A stretch of 64,000 bases of DNA from Alnus glutinosa (GCF_958979055.1 NC_084894.1:2733001-2797000), one strand, 5' to 3'; positions 11,071-21,797 are shown, counted from the stretch's first letter. Translations and numbers: made by a program. The notes: generated from the sequence alone by a model not told the origin.

Positions 11071-11689
11071 AGAAGTTTGATCCGAGGGTATTCTACCGAG
11101 GAAAAAAGTATGTACTGAGATGACATATACCGAGAGTATTATTCCGAGAGTACTATCCCGAGGAGACTATGCCCGAGTTCCTAGTTCCAAATGGCACACT
11201 TTGAGGACCCCTCTAGATTTGCCATCCTCCTAAGTGCACAGTCACGTGCCGAGGGACAAATCCGAGCCGATGGTCCAGTTTAAGGAACTCTCCCAAAGAG
11301 CACCATATCGAGTGGCGTGCAGGATAAGGAGCTCCAAGTAAGACGGTTCATCTTCATCGAATTCACCAGATAAGTTCATACTCTTCTTTGACAAACATGA
11401 TTTACGTTAAAGTAAGGATAAATGTTGGTTTTTACCAACCAGGAAAAAATATATATATGCATGCACTTGTACGCTTTGCCGAAATGTTTATATATTTTGA
11501 TAAAATAGACTCATATGTTGAGGCTTCACTCCTGTCGTGAGTGAAAGGATCACAAAATCATCCCGACGGATGAAAAGAATATATGGTGCTACTGTGCATT
11601 CTGCTATTTTGTTTTAGTATATGCAGTGCTTCGTTAACCCTTTTTGCAGAAAAGATACGGAGAGACAACCCCTACAACAAATTAAACAA

Positions 11690-11995
11690 GGAAAGTCTCT
11701 CGGTCAGTCCAACACCGAGAGCCAGGGAGACAACCTTGCAGAGAAAACAAGGAAAAGCCTCTCGGTTAGTCCAACACCGAGAGCAGGAAGAGCCTCTCGG
11801 TTAGTCCAACACCAAGAGCAGGAAAAGCCTCTCGGTTAGTCCAACACCGAGAGCAGGAAAAGCCTCTCGGTCAGTCCAACACCGAGAGCAGGAAAAGCCT
11901 CTCGGTCAGTCCAACACCGAGAGCAGAAAAAGAAAAAGTCTCTCGGTCTATCCAACACCAAGAGCAAGAAAAACCTAACGGTTAGTCCAACAAAG
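11690..11995 (+). repeat. 35-bp tandem array of stem-loops in LARD1
   Basis: Seven to eight copies of a unit starting CTCGGTCAGTCCAACACCGA and continuing GAGCAGGAAAAGCCT. Each unit contains CTCTCGGT and ACCGAGAG as inverted arms around a short CAGTCCAAC loop, so an RNA copy would form a row of hairpins. Confidence 0.9.
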
Positions 11996-12339
11996 GATAC
12001 AATGGCAGGATTGCAGGTTTTCGGAAGGACAAGAACATCCAAGATAGAATCGGCCCGAGTCCTTTCCTCGGACGACCCGAAATGGTTATGGAAAGGACAC
12101 CAAGACAAGAAAACCTCTCAGTTGGAGGTCTCCAGACGTTAAAAGATTGGAGCATTCAGAGATAAAGAAATTAAAAGGTAAAGATTTCAAGTTATGATTT
12201 CATTTCAGTAATATATAAAGTCTTTTACAGGTTACAAAGATTTCCGAAAAGAAAGGTAAAGCTCAGCGACCTGACTACCCACCTCGAACGACTTAACCTA
12301 CTGTCGCAGACTAAAGTTATGGGGGGTAGCTCATTAAGG

Positions 12340-12810
12340 TAAACAGGAAGGTAAAACTTCAGAATGATAAAGATTTAGGGAGAAAAAGCTCCAGTATGAC
12401 AGAGCTTCAGGAAAGATTCAGTATGACAGAGCTTTAGGAAGGATCCAGGGAGATAAAGATTCAGGAAGATAAAGCTTCAGAAAGGTAAACAGGATGAAAA
12501 AGCTTCAGGATGACAAAGGTTCAGGATGATAAAGCTTCAGAAAGAGTTTCAGTAAAGATTCAGGAAGACAAAGCTTCAAGGATGACAAAGGTTCAGGATG
12601 GTAAAGGTTTAAGGAGATAAAGCTTCAGGATGATAAAGCTTCAGGAAAACAAACAGGAAGGTAAAGGTTTAGAAAGACAGATCTTCAGGAAGGAAAAGGT
12701 TCAGGGAGATAAAGTTTCAGAACGACAAAGCTTTAGGAAGACAAAGCTTTAGGATGACAAAGCTTCAGAATGAAAAAGTTTCAGGAATGAAAAGCTTCAG
12801 GAAGGTATGA
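12340..12810 (+). repeat. Degenerate 18-20-bp array in LARD1
   Basis: Repeated GATAAAGCTTCAGGAAG-like units with variable spacing (AGCTTCAGGATGACAAAG, GGTTCAGGATGAT and so on). The array is more decayed than the 32-bp and 35-bp arrays. A block near 12270-12340 (CCTCGAACGACTTA ... GGGGGGTAGCTCA) recurs near 13350-13410. Confidence 0.8.
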
Positions 12811-13559
12811 GGATAAAACCTCTTTAAAAAATCATCAAGTAAGACTCAACACTTTGATGCAAATAGTTTTTTATTCTCCTCTGTAAAATTTTTCAACAAA
12901 CCGATTGTTTGTTCAAAATATTTGGGGTAGCTTAAATTTCAAAAAATTAGACCAGTTCTTCCCTCGGAAAAAACTGACACAAACCGATTATTTGTTCGAG
13001 TTTTGGAGGTAACTCTAGTATAAAAAGTAAGATTTATAAGAAACCGAGATATGTCTCGGAAGAACTTTTTGAGTGAGAAACTTTAAACTTTTTTCCAGGT
13101 AAAGATGTTCAATTCAGTTTGAAAAATTATGAAGTTCTACGGCTAATAAGATAAAGAAAGTGAAAGTCAAATAGTTCAAGACTTCCATTCATTAACATTG
13201 AAATTTTATTCATTACAAAAAAAAATTTACATGAAAAAGAAAAGATACATTTGAAAAGGAAAGTTCAAGTATTTATAGGTTGAAGCCCTGAGACTCACTC
13301 CGAACTTCGAGATCTCTTTTACACCATCGTCCAGGATACCAAGAGGACTTGACTATCCGCCTCGAACGACTTAGCCCGCGGTCGCGGACTAAAGCTATGG
13401 GGGGTAGCTCAACAAAGTTAAAGCTTCTACAAAGGGAAAATCACCGAAGCTACACCAAACTCTCAAATTAAGATCTCTCAGGAGCAACTCGAACAAAGAT
13501 ACGGGGAGACAACCCCTATAACAAACCATACGGGGATATCACCTCTACAAAAAATAACC

Positions 13560-13815
13560 AAGTAAGTTCATCGCTTCTAAAAGATTTTTTCATATCCTCG
13601 TCGGTCATAACTTACACAAACCGATTGTTTGTTTAAGTTAAGGAGGATAACTCAAAGTAAGATTTTTCTCTCCTAGTCACGGCGGTTAAAACAAAAGATT
13701 TTTTCTCTCCTAGTCACGGAGTTCAAAACAAAAAGATTTTTGAAACAAAAGATTTTTCTTACCCTCCTCGGAGTTAACTTACGCAAACCGATTGTTTGTT
13801 CAAGTTATTAGAGGA
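13560..13815 (+). repeat. Hairpin-bearing repeats in LARD1 (same family as 26930-27690)
   Basis: Units contain CATAACTTACACAAACCGAT then TGTTTGTTTAAGTTA. ATAACTT/AAGTTA and ACAAAC/GTTTGT are nested inverted arms. Related copies start near 12900 (AACCGATTGTTTGTTC), and the motif recurs at 13615 and 13785. Confidence 0.8.
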
Positions 13816-13915
13816 TAAGTGAGAATTGATTTGTCATGGAAAGTTTTTCCATAACAAAGAATTCAAACATTACAAAGTTCGAAAATAAAGATATTCACAG
13901 GTGAGACCAAGCTAG

Positions 13916-14302
13916 ATGGTGTTCAGATTAGAAGATTCGGTACGCCAAGCACAAAACCTCAGGCCAGCAAAAGCCCCTAGTCGTTATAAGTCTCGGACAA
14001 CCAAAGCCTCAGCGCTAGTCTGGGCCTCCGAAGCTCCCAAGAGAGATTTTTGTGGAAGCGGTCTACGAAGCACTACCGATGAAGAAGCTTCGGGTATTTT
14101 AAGCCTTTTCTTCAACGGACAACGGTTTACCATTTTTTTGTCAGACAGAACCTTGATCTCAGGAAAGTTGTACGCAAAGTGTTCTCTCAGAGTGGCATTT
14201 CACCACAATCTTGGTGAAATCAACTACATCAGTCCGATCCATCTCCTACCGAGAGTAGGAGATCATTTTTACAACTTTGGCCCGACCGACAATATTATGT
14301 AG
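13916..14302 (+). CDS. Hypothetical 128-codon frame in LARD1
   Basis: An open frame in the 3' part of the LARD1 interior with no recognised domain. It is rich in Ser, Arg and Ala near the start. The sequence is less repetitive than the rest of the interior, and it may be a relic of a once longer coding region. No start context or homolog supports translation. Confidence 0.15.
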   Translation: MVFRLEDSVRQAQNLRPAKAPSRYKSRTTKASALVWASEAPKRDFCGSGLRSTTDEEASGILSLFFNGQRFTIFLSDRTLISGKLYAKCSLRVAFHHNLGEINYISPIHLLPRVGDHFYNFGPTDNIM

Positions 14303-14727
14303 AGGCATTTATGAAGAAGATATCTATGAGAAGTTGCTATTAGTACTATGACAGATCACAAGTTGGATCCACTCAACCCGATCCAAGGAGGAGATAAACA
14401 TTTAGCAACTACTTCAGGGAAATCAGGTATCAGTTATCCCTAGAAGAATTGGGATAGGACTTATGGTCCAATTAGATAAGAAGAATGATCAGATCAGAAG
14501 TCTAAGAAGATATCAGATTAGAAGTCTAATAAAGGATCAGAGTCCAATTAGAACTTTAACAGCAGTTCTAGATCGACAAGGAGCAGTAATTCTAATCCTT
14601 CCAGAGATTCGAGGCATTATTCGTCATAATTACTTTGAAAGAGGCAGTAATTGTCAGATACAGATTATGGAAGATCCAGATTCAAAAATTGAGGTATTTA
14701 ATTCTCTTACATTCTAAATTCAAGTAA

Positions 14728-14745
14728 GAGAATTAGGGGGGTAAC
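14728..14745 (+). other. LARD1 polypurine tract
   Basis: AGAGAATTAGGGGGGTAAC directly precedes the 3' LTR. The reverse complement of nearly the same string (GTTACCCCCCCAATTCTC, 57758-57775) adjoins the LTR of LARD2, supporting the call and the family relation. Confidence 0.85.
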
Positions 14746-15364
14746 TGTTGGAGAAATAATTAGCTCCAAAGACATGTGGGCCGAGCCCATTGGGTCGGCC
14801 CAGCAAGATTAGACCCAATTTATAAGACCATTCGTTATTTCAAAAAAGACGTATATCCCGAGTATATCAAGATAGACTTCTATCCCATCAAATATGGGAT
14901 AAGGTACCTAATAGAATGACATTAGCTAAAGAGAGTGTCATATCCAGTTTGGACTCTACTACCCAATTTGAATTCTATGAAGATAAGACTCAAGACTATG
15001 TGATCTAGGACTCAGACTCCTAATTAGAAAGATAAGATTCAAGACTATGTGATCTAGGACTCAGACTCCTAATTAGATTATGTTCCAAGCACTCTAGCAG
15101 TTTTATAACTGTGAACTGTGAGCTTATAAATAAGATTACTACGCCAGGTATTAAAAAAGGAAGCAGATTCTCTGAGCTTTTGAGATTACAAATATTCTCC
15201 AGAAAATTAGTTTGAACTGACTTAGGCATCGGAGTGGGGGTCCGGTCGGCACCCCCATAGTCCGACGAGCCGTTTATTATTTTGCAGATTACGAGGAGAG
15301 CGAAGATTAAGGAAGGAAACGAATCACAAGGTAACACGTCACCGTACCGGAAACTGTACCAACA
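14746..15364 (+). repeat. LARD1 3' LTR
   Basis: 619 bp, same length as the 5' LTR. Five substitutions were found by direct comparison (in CCCATCGGG, CCCAAGTAT, TTAGTTAAAG, TTTGAATTGAC and AAGGCAAC contexts), all transitions. The long minus-strand open frame inside it is an LTR shadow. Confidence 0.95.
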
Positions 15365-16125
15365 AGTGGAAACCAATCATTATTCATTGCTTCACTTCCA
15401 TCGTAGAAATTATGAGAGATTTGAATATTTTCATAGTGAGATTTTAATCCCACTATTCTGGAACTGTTGTGTTTATTCATAAAAATTTAAAAAAAAAAAA
15501 AAAAATTGTTTGCAATCATCACATTAGGTCTAAAAAATGCACATTAAAGACACGTGATCAAGATTCCGTCCATTTTAACGAGTTGGGCTATCTGAAGAGC
15601 TTTTTTAACCTAAAATTGATAGTTTAAGGAGCCTCAGTGTCACGATTGGTACTTGGTAGCTTGGAGAATGTGTAAATGAGTAGTAGTTAAGGAATTTATA
15701 AGGCTAAGCATACTTAACCCACTTATTTATTTTGATAATTTTAGAAAGCTTTGCTATACTTGAGATGATAACTCGTTTGGATTCACCATTTCAGTTTGAA
15801 TCCTTTGATTATGGTTCAAATGCAAAGGATCATGCTTATAGTTTCATTAGGAATAGGTGTAGTAAGTCTCCTCGACCATATCAATTCTTTAGGGCCAATA
15901 ATCTTGAATTTATCAAACTTTACCCTGAATCAAAAATAACAGAGCCAACTTTTCAATTCCAAAATTAAAAACCCCATAGACAATTAAAGGTGGGGAGTAG
16001 GGGATCACATTGAACGCAAATTGAAAATAGGAAAACTAACAAAACCTTAAATTGCTCAAATTAAAACTTGAGAAACCAAAATTGATGACTAACTGTAAAG
16101 TGACCAATTGAAAACAGACTCTAAT
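15365..16125. repeat. 3' flank of pseudogene A (triplicated block)
   Basis: Continuation of the segmental duplicate interrupted by LARD1. It includes a poly(A) run at about 15487 and a 78-codon plus-strand frame (15732-15968) beginning MIILESFAILEMITRLDSPF. Related frames occur at 18953 and 42140, always 0.4-0.6 kb past the end of an RLP gene (A, B, E). The frame resembles no family I know. Confidence 0.7.
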
Positions 16126-16129
16126 GCAA

Positions 16130-18302
16130 CTAATATGCAATTTTGAAGAACAGGAATATACACCTATCTTTTACGTGGTCCATGAATCGGAAATATGCAA
16201 CTCTCCACTTATAACTAATAACCAATGGACCACAAACTCCCCAAAAACCTGTAATGAAGCCAAGAATCACAGTAATTGGAAACCATGGGATTCTATGCCC
16301 ATTGTCCTCATCCCGAATGTTTGTGTTGTTGTTAACAATATGGGCACACTCATGGGGAAGTGGGGGGCCACAAAGTCCAGGGTTGCCCTCATATGCAGAG
16401 GCATCAAAGCTCTGGAGCTGAGTGCCTGATGGTATTGGTCCATGCAAATTGTTGTTTGCAACACTAAAGTGATGCAAGAAATGTAGACTACTTAGTGATT
16501 CTGGTATTTCGTCGGACAACCAATTTGTAGAGAGGTCTAATCTTTCCAAGTTTGTAAGCTCGGACACTTGGTCTGGGATGCTGCCTAAGAAATTGTTATG
16601 ACTTAGATTCAGACAATGAAGCATCTTCAAATGACCGATCTCAATGGGGATGTTGCCATTAAGATTCTTTTTGCCAACAAGTATTGCCAGTCGCATGTTT
16701 GAGATAAAATTGTGTTGTTGTTTACTTGATATACTTGATGTGTATTTTCTAAAAATTGGTAAATCCAAATAACTGTCATTTACTAAAGCCTTTGGTGACA
16801 CTAATGCTGGCAAAGCACAAAGATCCTTTAGAAATTCACCTGAAATGAGGTTATTGGATAAGTGCACACCAAAGAGCCTTGGAAGGGTCGACAACCAACA
16901 AGGAATTGAACCCCTGATACGATTGAAACTTAGATTTAAATATTCTAGCTTCTTAAGCTTAGATAGCCATATAGGCAATTCACCAGTCAATTGGCATCCA
17001 CTAAGACTAAAAACTCTGAGCTTTTTAAATCCATCAGAACCAACTATAGTGTCATCACCTGGAATTGCCTCGTGTAGAAAATTACCTCCAAGGAGGACTA
17101 CAGTGAGTGTCTTGCAATGCATCAGAATCTTGATTGCGCATGTGATATTGGTTAGCCTGTTGTAAGAAACTGAAAGGAAAGATAAGAATTTCAATTGAAC
17201 TACCTCAGGCGAGATTTGTCCCTCTAGTCTGTTTTCGTTGAGTCGAACTGCTGTTAGGGACGTGCATTAGTAAGGCTTTATCGGAAAAGTTATTAAACCC
17301 CAAATCAATTACAGTAAGTTGATGAAGACCAGAGAAATTAAAGGTAGAAATGTCTCCTTCAAAGAAATTGAACCGTAAAATCAATTTTGTAAGATTTGTG
17401 CAATTCATTAGAGTTGGGGGCAAACAGCCTGTTAAAGAGTTCCCATCAAGAAGAAGGTGCTTTGATTTGGAGAGCTTCCCGATATTCACTGGGAGTTTAC
17501 CGCTCAATTCATTTCCATATAACTCGAGATTGGCGAGTTTTGTAAGCTTCACGATGTCACTACTAATGGATCCTGAAAGATCATTGGAAGGTAAGGAAAT
17601 TTCTTCTAACCCCGTTGCATTGTACATATCATCAGGAAGCGATACTGAGAGAGAGTTAAAACCTGCTCGGAAAACTTTTAGTTTGAAACATGCCCCAAGT
17701 CCACTTGGAATATGTCCACTATGATGATTATGGGAGAAATCGAGGAGGCTGACCAAAGAAGAATTGATGCAAGGAAATGAAGGAATAGGGCCCATGAAAC
17801 TATTGTTGCTAACATTGAGCCCGGTCAAGCGCCATGCTCTTTGAAAGAAAGAAGATTGGATTGTCTCACTGAACTGATTGCTAGATATGTCAACAATTTG
17901 AATGGAGGCAGGCCAAGCAGTTATATGATCTCCAAATAGATGGTTGTAGCTCAAATCAAGGACTTTGAGTTGATTCAAGGGCGAAAACAATCCTTTAGGG
18001 AGAGGATCCGAAAGTGAATTGTGGTAGAGATTGAGGTGGGAGAGCTGTGTGAGGTTTTCAAGAGAGGGAGATATACTCCCAATGAGACCTTTAGAAGGTA
18101 ACCGAATACAGGTGACTTAATGTTTATGATCACAAGAAATGCCTTCCCAGTGGCAACAATCAATGGAAGACCAATTTAGTGGAGGAGAGGACATATTGTT
18201 GAAGGCTAAGGACAAGAGAGAGTGGTGGTCTATTTGGTTGCAGGCATGATTCGCGGCGAAAATACAAAAGAGAAACAAGGTGAAGAGGAGATGATATGGC
18301 AT
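16130..18302 (-). pseudogene. RLP pseudogene A (nearly intact, two lesions)
   Basis: The start MPYHLLFTLFLFCIF at 18302 matches the signal peptide of gene B. A nonsense change follows: B reads CGT CAA, A reads CAT TAA at about 18117-18122, just after the LRR cap (CCHWEGISC). The same frame then stays open to about 17290, where a net loss of 11 bases relative to B in the LRR reading NNFSGNLPV shifts it. The last 354 codons (17194-16130) are open and hold the C-terminal LRRs, the island with SSISSKQQ, the NPGLCGPPLPHEC cap, the membrane helix and the tail ending FKIAY. A TATA motif lies at the usual distance upstream. With only two lesions it may be recently dead, or repairable by conversion from B. 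Confidence 0.93.
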
Positions 18303-18365
18303 GGTTCTTGGTTGATATGCCAAACCAAAAGAAAAGTGGTTATGAAGTAGTCTTAAACTAGCTTG

Positions 18366-18375
18366 TATATATATA
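18366..18375 (-). promoter_or_regulatory. TATA box of pseudogene A
   Basis: TATATATATA lies 64-73 bp upstream of the ATG at 18302. Genes B and E have TATA motifs at the same distance within homologous DNA. Confidence 0.6.
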
Positions 18376-18563
18376 GCTCTCATCTGCAACTTTGCCCACG
18401 TAATTTTATTATCGTTCTTTGCACGTCAAGTTTGCCAAAATTGCAAGTCCAGTGGGGAAAATAATTTCATGGAAAAGTAATGGAGTTTATTAATGCGAAG
18501 TACTCCACTTGTTTAAAGTCGGAAAGTCATACATGCTTCCAAACCTTGTCACTTGTTTTAATC

Positions 18564-18825
18564 CACGTGGCTGACTGTCGACCATTTGGACCATAATCCA
18601 CGTGGCCAATGTGCCACATGGAGTGAGACAACATGGCTGAAACGTCAACCACGTGTGTATTACACGTGGTTGACATGTCGCGGCGTGGTCAGGATGCCAC
18701 GTGGCATAGTGGCGACGTGGGCAACGTGGACACGTGGCAAATTGTACATTTCGCAACAACCGGATCTACCACACCACCCACATGTCGCCAATTACACGTG
18801 GCTAACAGTTTGGCCCATACACGTG
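18564..18825. promoter_or_regulatory. Dense G-box (CACGTG) array
   Basis: Eight perfect CACGTG palindromes occur in 262 bp (starting at 18564, 18599, 18650, 18663, 18698, 18731, 18795 and 18820), mostly as CCACGTGG or ACACGTGG. Further ACGTGG half-matches lie at 18714 and 18723. G-boxes bind bZIP and bHLH factors (ABF, PIF, GBF and MYC types). The array sits about 260-520 bp upstream of the start of A and roughly 0.8-1.0 kb beyond the 3' end of B. No equivalent array is seen near B or E. It could regulate A or simply be a locally expanded repeat. Confidence 0.7.
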
Positions 18826-18879
18826 GCAACTTGCAAGTGGCAACTTGCAAATTTTTTTTTAGTGGTGTCACCGTTGGTA

Positions 18880-19239
18880 CTTGGTAGCTTAGAGAATGTG
18901 CAAATGAATAGTAGTTAAGGAAGGCTAAGTATACTTAACCCATTTATTTATTTTGATAACTTTAGAAAGCTCTACTAAACTTGAGATGATAACGCGTTTG
19001 GATTCACCATTTCAGTTTGAATCGTTTCATTGTGGTTCAAATGCAAAGGATCATGCATATTGTTTCATTAGGTATAGGTGTAGAAATTCTTCTCGACCTA
19101 ATCAATTCTTTACGGCGAATAATCTAGAATTTATCAAACTTTACCTTGAATAAAAAATAACAGAGCTAGCTTTTCAATTCCGAAATTCAAAAACTCATAG
19201 ACAATTGAAGGTGGGGACTAGGGAATCACATTGAACGCA
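18880..19239. repeat. 3' flank of gene B, copy of 15640-16020 and 42060-42410
   Basis: Shares the ACTTGGTAGCTTAGAGAATG block and the plus-strand frame starting MITLESSTKLEMITRLDSPF (18953-19153). This copy has a premature stop at LYLE, whereas the E-flank copy runs on to 42580. It abuts the G-box array. Confidence 0.75.
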
Positions 19240-19527
19240 ATATTTTTTTTTTGGATAAATTAAAGCTTTATAAACAACCCAAAAAAGGAATACACCCTTC
19301 CAGTGAAAACTGGAACACATCCAATCGGAAACACACCGAACACAAGAACTGCTACACACCGACATAACTTACAACAGAACACAAAATGTAGCAAAACCTA
19401 TTGCTGCACCAAACAACTACTACAAACCAACATAACAACAACACTTACATACAAACAACAACTGCTAAAACCAACACAGCCACTAAAAAAGCAACATAGT
19501 ATCAAGAATAGAACAAGCTTTCCCTTA
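19240..19527 (-). mobile_element. Retroposon-like insertion shared by B and E flanks
   Basis: The flank of A reads GAACGCAA directly into a block that here follows only after about 285 bp. The extra DNA starts with a poly(T) run (19242-19253) and continues GGATAAATTAAAGCTTTATA, like the 3' tail of a retroposon inserted in minus orientation. E's flank (42418-42670) retains the distal part but lacks the poly(T) end. The class (LINE or SINE) is uncertain. Confidence 0.4.
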
Positions 19528-19607
19528 AATTGCTCAGATTCGAACTTGAGAAACCAACATTGATGACTGACTATAAAGCGACCAATTGAAAACAAACTCT
19601 AAAGCAA

Positions 19608-21797
19608 CTAATAAGCAATTTTGAAGAATAGGATTATACACCTATCTTTTACGTGGTCCATGAATCGGAAATATGCAACTCTCCATTTATAACTAATAAC
19701 CAATGGACCACAAACTCCCCAAAAACCTGTAATGAAGCCAAGAACCATAGTAATTGAAAACCATGGGATTCTATGCCCATTCTCCTCATCCCGAATGTCT
19801 CTGTTGTTGTTAACAATATGGGAACACTCATGTGGAAGTGGCGGGCCACAGAGTCCAGGGTTGCCCTCATATGCAGAGACATCAAAGCTCTGAAGCTGAG
19901 TGCCTGATGGTATTAGTCCATGCAAATTGTTGTTTGCAACACTAAAATGAGACAAGAAGTTAAGACTACTTTGTGATGCCGGAATTTCGCCGAACAACCG
20001 ATTCGCAGAGAGGTCCAATTCTTCCAAGTTTGTGAGCTGAGACAGTTGGTCTGGAATGTTGCCTGAGAAGTTGTTATGATTGAGATCCAAAGCATGGAGA
20101 AACTTCAAACTGCCGATCTCAACGGGGATGTTGCCACTAAGATTGTTGTTTGCAACAAAAATTACTGGTTCCATGTTGGAGAGAAAATTGTATTGGGTAG
20201 TAATTGTTGAGACAAAAATTGGTAAATCCAATTTATTGTTGTCTACTATAGCCTTTGGTGACATTAATGCCGGCAATGCACAAAGTTCCTTTGGAAATTC
20301 GCCTGAAATGAGGTTATCGGATAAGTACACAGCGAAGAGCCTTGGAAGAGTCGACAACCAACCAGGAATTGAACCCCTGATACGATTGCGTTTTAGATTT
20401 AGATATTCTAGCTTCTTAAACTTAGATAGCCATATAGGCAATTCGCCAGTCAATTTGGAATCACTAAGACTCAAAACTCGGACCTTTTCAAATCCATCAG
20501 AACCAACTATAGTGTCATCACCTGGTATTGCCTCATGTAGAAAATTACCTCCAAGGAGGACTACAGTGAGTGTCTTGCAACACATCAGAATCTGGATTGC
20601 GCCTATGATATTGGTTAGCTTGTTGTAAGAAACTGAAAAGAAAGATAAGAATTTCAATTGAACTACCTCAGGCGAGATTTGTCCGCCTAGTCGGTTTTTG
20701 CTGAGTCGAACTGCTATTAGGGATGTGCATGAGTAAAGGTTAACTGGCAAGTTACCGGAGAAGTTATTATACCCCAAATCTATTACAGTAAGTTGATGAA
20801 GACCAGAGAAATTAAAGGTAGAGATGTCTCCTTCAATGAAATTGAACAATAAAATCAATTTAGTGAGATTTGTGCAATTTACCAAAGATGGGGGCAAAGA
20901 ACCTGTTAAGGAGTTCCTATCAAGTAGTAGGTATTTTAATTTGGGGAGCTTTCTGATATCCACAGGGATCTTGCCGCTCAATTCATTTCTATATAACTCA
21001 AGGTTGGTTAGTTTTGTAAGGTTCACGATGTCACTACTAATGGGTCCTGAAAGATCATTGGAAGGTAAGGAAATTTCTTCTAACTCCGTCGCATTGTACA
21101 TATCATCAGGAAGAGGTCCTGAGAGAGAGTTAAAACCTGCCCGAAAAACTTTTAATTTGGAACATGCCCCGAGTCCACTAGGAATATGGCCACTATGATG
21201 ATTAAGAGAGAAATCGAGGAGGATGACCAAAGAAGAATTTATGCAAGGAAAGGAAGGAATAGGGACCATAAAACTATTGTTGCTGACATTGAGCTCGGTC
21301 AACCTCCATGCTCTTTGAAGTGATGAAGATTGGATTGTCTCATTGAATTGATTGCTAGATATGTCAACAATTTGAATGGAGGCAGGCCAAGCATATATAT
21401 CTCCAAATAGACGGTTGTAGCTCAAATCAAGGACCTTGAGTTGATTCATGGACGAAAACAATCCTTTAGGGAGAGGACCCGAAAGTGAATTGTGAGAGAG
21501 ATTGAGGTGAGAGACTTGTGTGAGGTTTCCAAGAGAGTGAGATATACTCCCGATGAGGCCTTTAGAAGGTAACCAAATATGGGTGACTTGACGTTCTTGA
21601 TCACAAGAAATGCCTTCCCACTGGCAACAATCAATGGAAGACCAATTTAGCGGAGGAGAAGACATAGTGTTGAAGGCTACGGACGAGAGAGAGTGGCGGT
21701 CTATTTGGTTGCATGCATGATTTGTGGAGAAAATACAAAAGAGAAACAAGGTGATCAAGAGGAGTTGATATGGCATGGTTCTTGTTTGAAATGCCAA
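19608..21797 (-). CDS. RLP gene B: intact LRR receptor-like protein, PSY1R/RLP2-3-like, 729 aa
   Basis: One uninterrupted exon. Residues 1-31 are a secretion signal; Met8 (genomic 21776), which begins MPYQLL, aligns with the starts of other copies and is the more likely start. An LRR cap with C57, C58, W60, G62 and C65 is followed by about 18 LRRs (71-505) with LxxLxLxxN..GxIP spacing. An island domain spans roughly 506-546 (LPALMSPK ... LDLPIF ... NFLSN), then come four LRRs, the cap NPGLCGPPLPHEC (646-658), an acidic linker, a membrane helix (about 679-702) and a 27-residue tail. No kinase domain. The position of the island near the membrane is that of PSKR1/PSY1R, and lack of kinase plus the GFWGVCGPL helix is that of RLPs. 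It likely sits in the plasma membrane, binds an extracellular signal and works with adaptor kinases of the SOBIR1/BAK1 kind; that part is inferred. Arabidopsis RLP3 of this group acts in Fusarium resistance. Confidence 0.93.
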   Translation of the reverse strand: MAFQTRTMPYQLLLITLFLFCIFSTNHACNQIDRHSLSSVAFNTMSSPPLNWSSIDCCQWEGISCDQERQVTHIWLPSKGLIGSISHSLGNLTQVSHLNLSHNSLSGPLPKGLFSSMNQLKVLDLSYNRLFGDIYAWPASIQIVDISSNQFNETIQSSSLQRAWRLTELNVSNNSFMVPIPSFPCINSSLVILLDFSLNHHSGHIPSGLGACSKLKVFRAGFNSLSGPLPDDMYNATELEEISLPSNDLSGPISSDIVNLTKLTNLELYRNELSGKIPVDIRKLPKLKYLLLDRNSLTGSLPPSLVNCTNLTKLILLFNFIEGDISTFNFSGLHQLTVIDLGYNNFSGNLPVNLYSCTSLIAVRLSKNRLGGQISPEVVQLKFLSFFSVSYNKLTNIIGAIQILMCCKTLTVVLLGGNFLHEAIPGDDTIVGSDGFEKVRVLSLSDSKLTGELPIWLSKFKKLEYLNLKRNRIRGSIPGWLSTLPRLFAVYLSDNLISGEFPKELCALPALMSPKAIVDNNKLDLPIFVSTITTQYNFLSNMEPVIFVANNNLSGNIPVEIGSLKFLHALDLNHNNFSGNIPDQLSQLTNLEELDLSANRLFGEIPASQSSLNFLSHFSVANNNLHGLIPSGTQLQSFDVSAYEGNPGLCGPPLPHECSHIVNNNRDIRDEENGHRIPWFSITMVLGFITGFWGVCGPLVISYKWRVAYFRFMDHVKDRCIILFFKIAY

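Larger units (their letters stand above)
8595..15364 (+). mobile_element. LARD1: complete non-autonomous Ty3/Gypsy-type LTR element
   Basis: A 6770-bp element with two 619-bp LTRs, TG...CA ends and a perfect 5-bp target duplication AGTGG (8590-8594 and 15365-15369). A primer binding site follows the left LTR and a polypurine tract precedes the right LTR. The 5.5-kb interior has no gag, protease, reverse transcriptase or integrase frame; it consists of non-coding DNA and several tandem arrays. This is the structure of a large retrotransposon derivative (LARD), which must borrow proteins from an autonomous relative. The LTRs differ at five positions, all transitions, so insertion is recent. Locus 41813-41817 is the matching empty site. 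Confidence 0.95.

Noticed and set aside
18586..18918. Overlapping frames of 84-110 codons on both strands
   Set aside because: They arise from the low-complexity CACGTGG array and encode repetitive Trp/Thr/His strings in all frames.
20080..20628. 182-codon plus-strand open frame
   Set aside because: It is the antisense of the LRR-coding part of gene B; similar antisense frames occur in A, D and E because of LRR codon usage.
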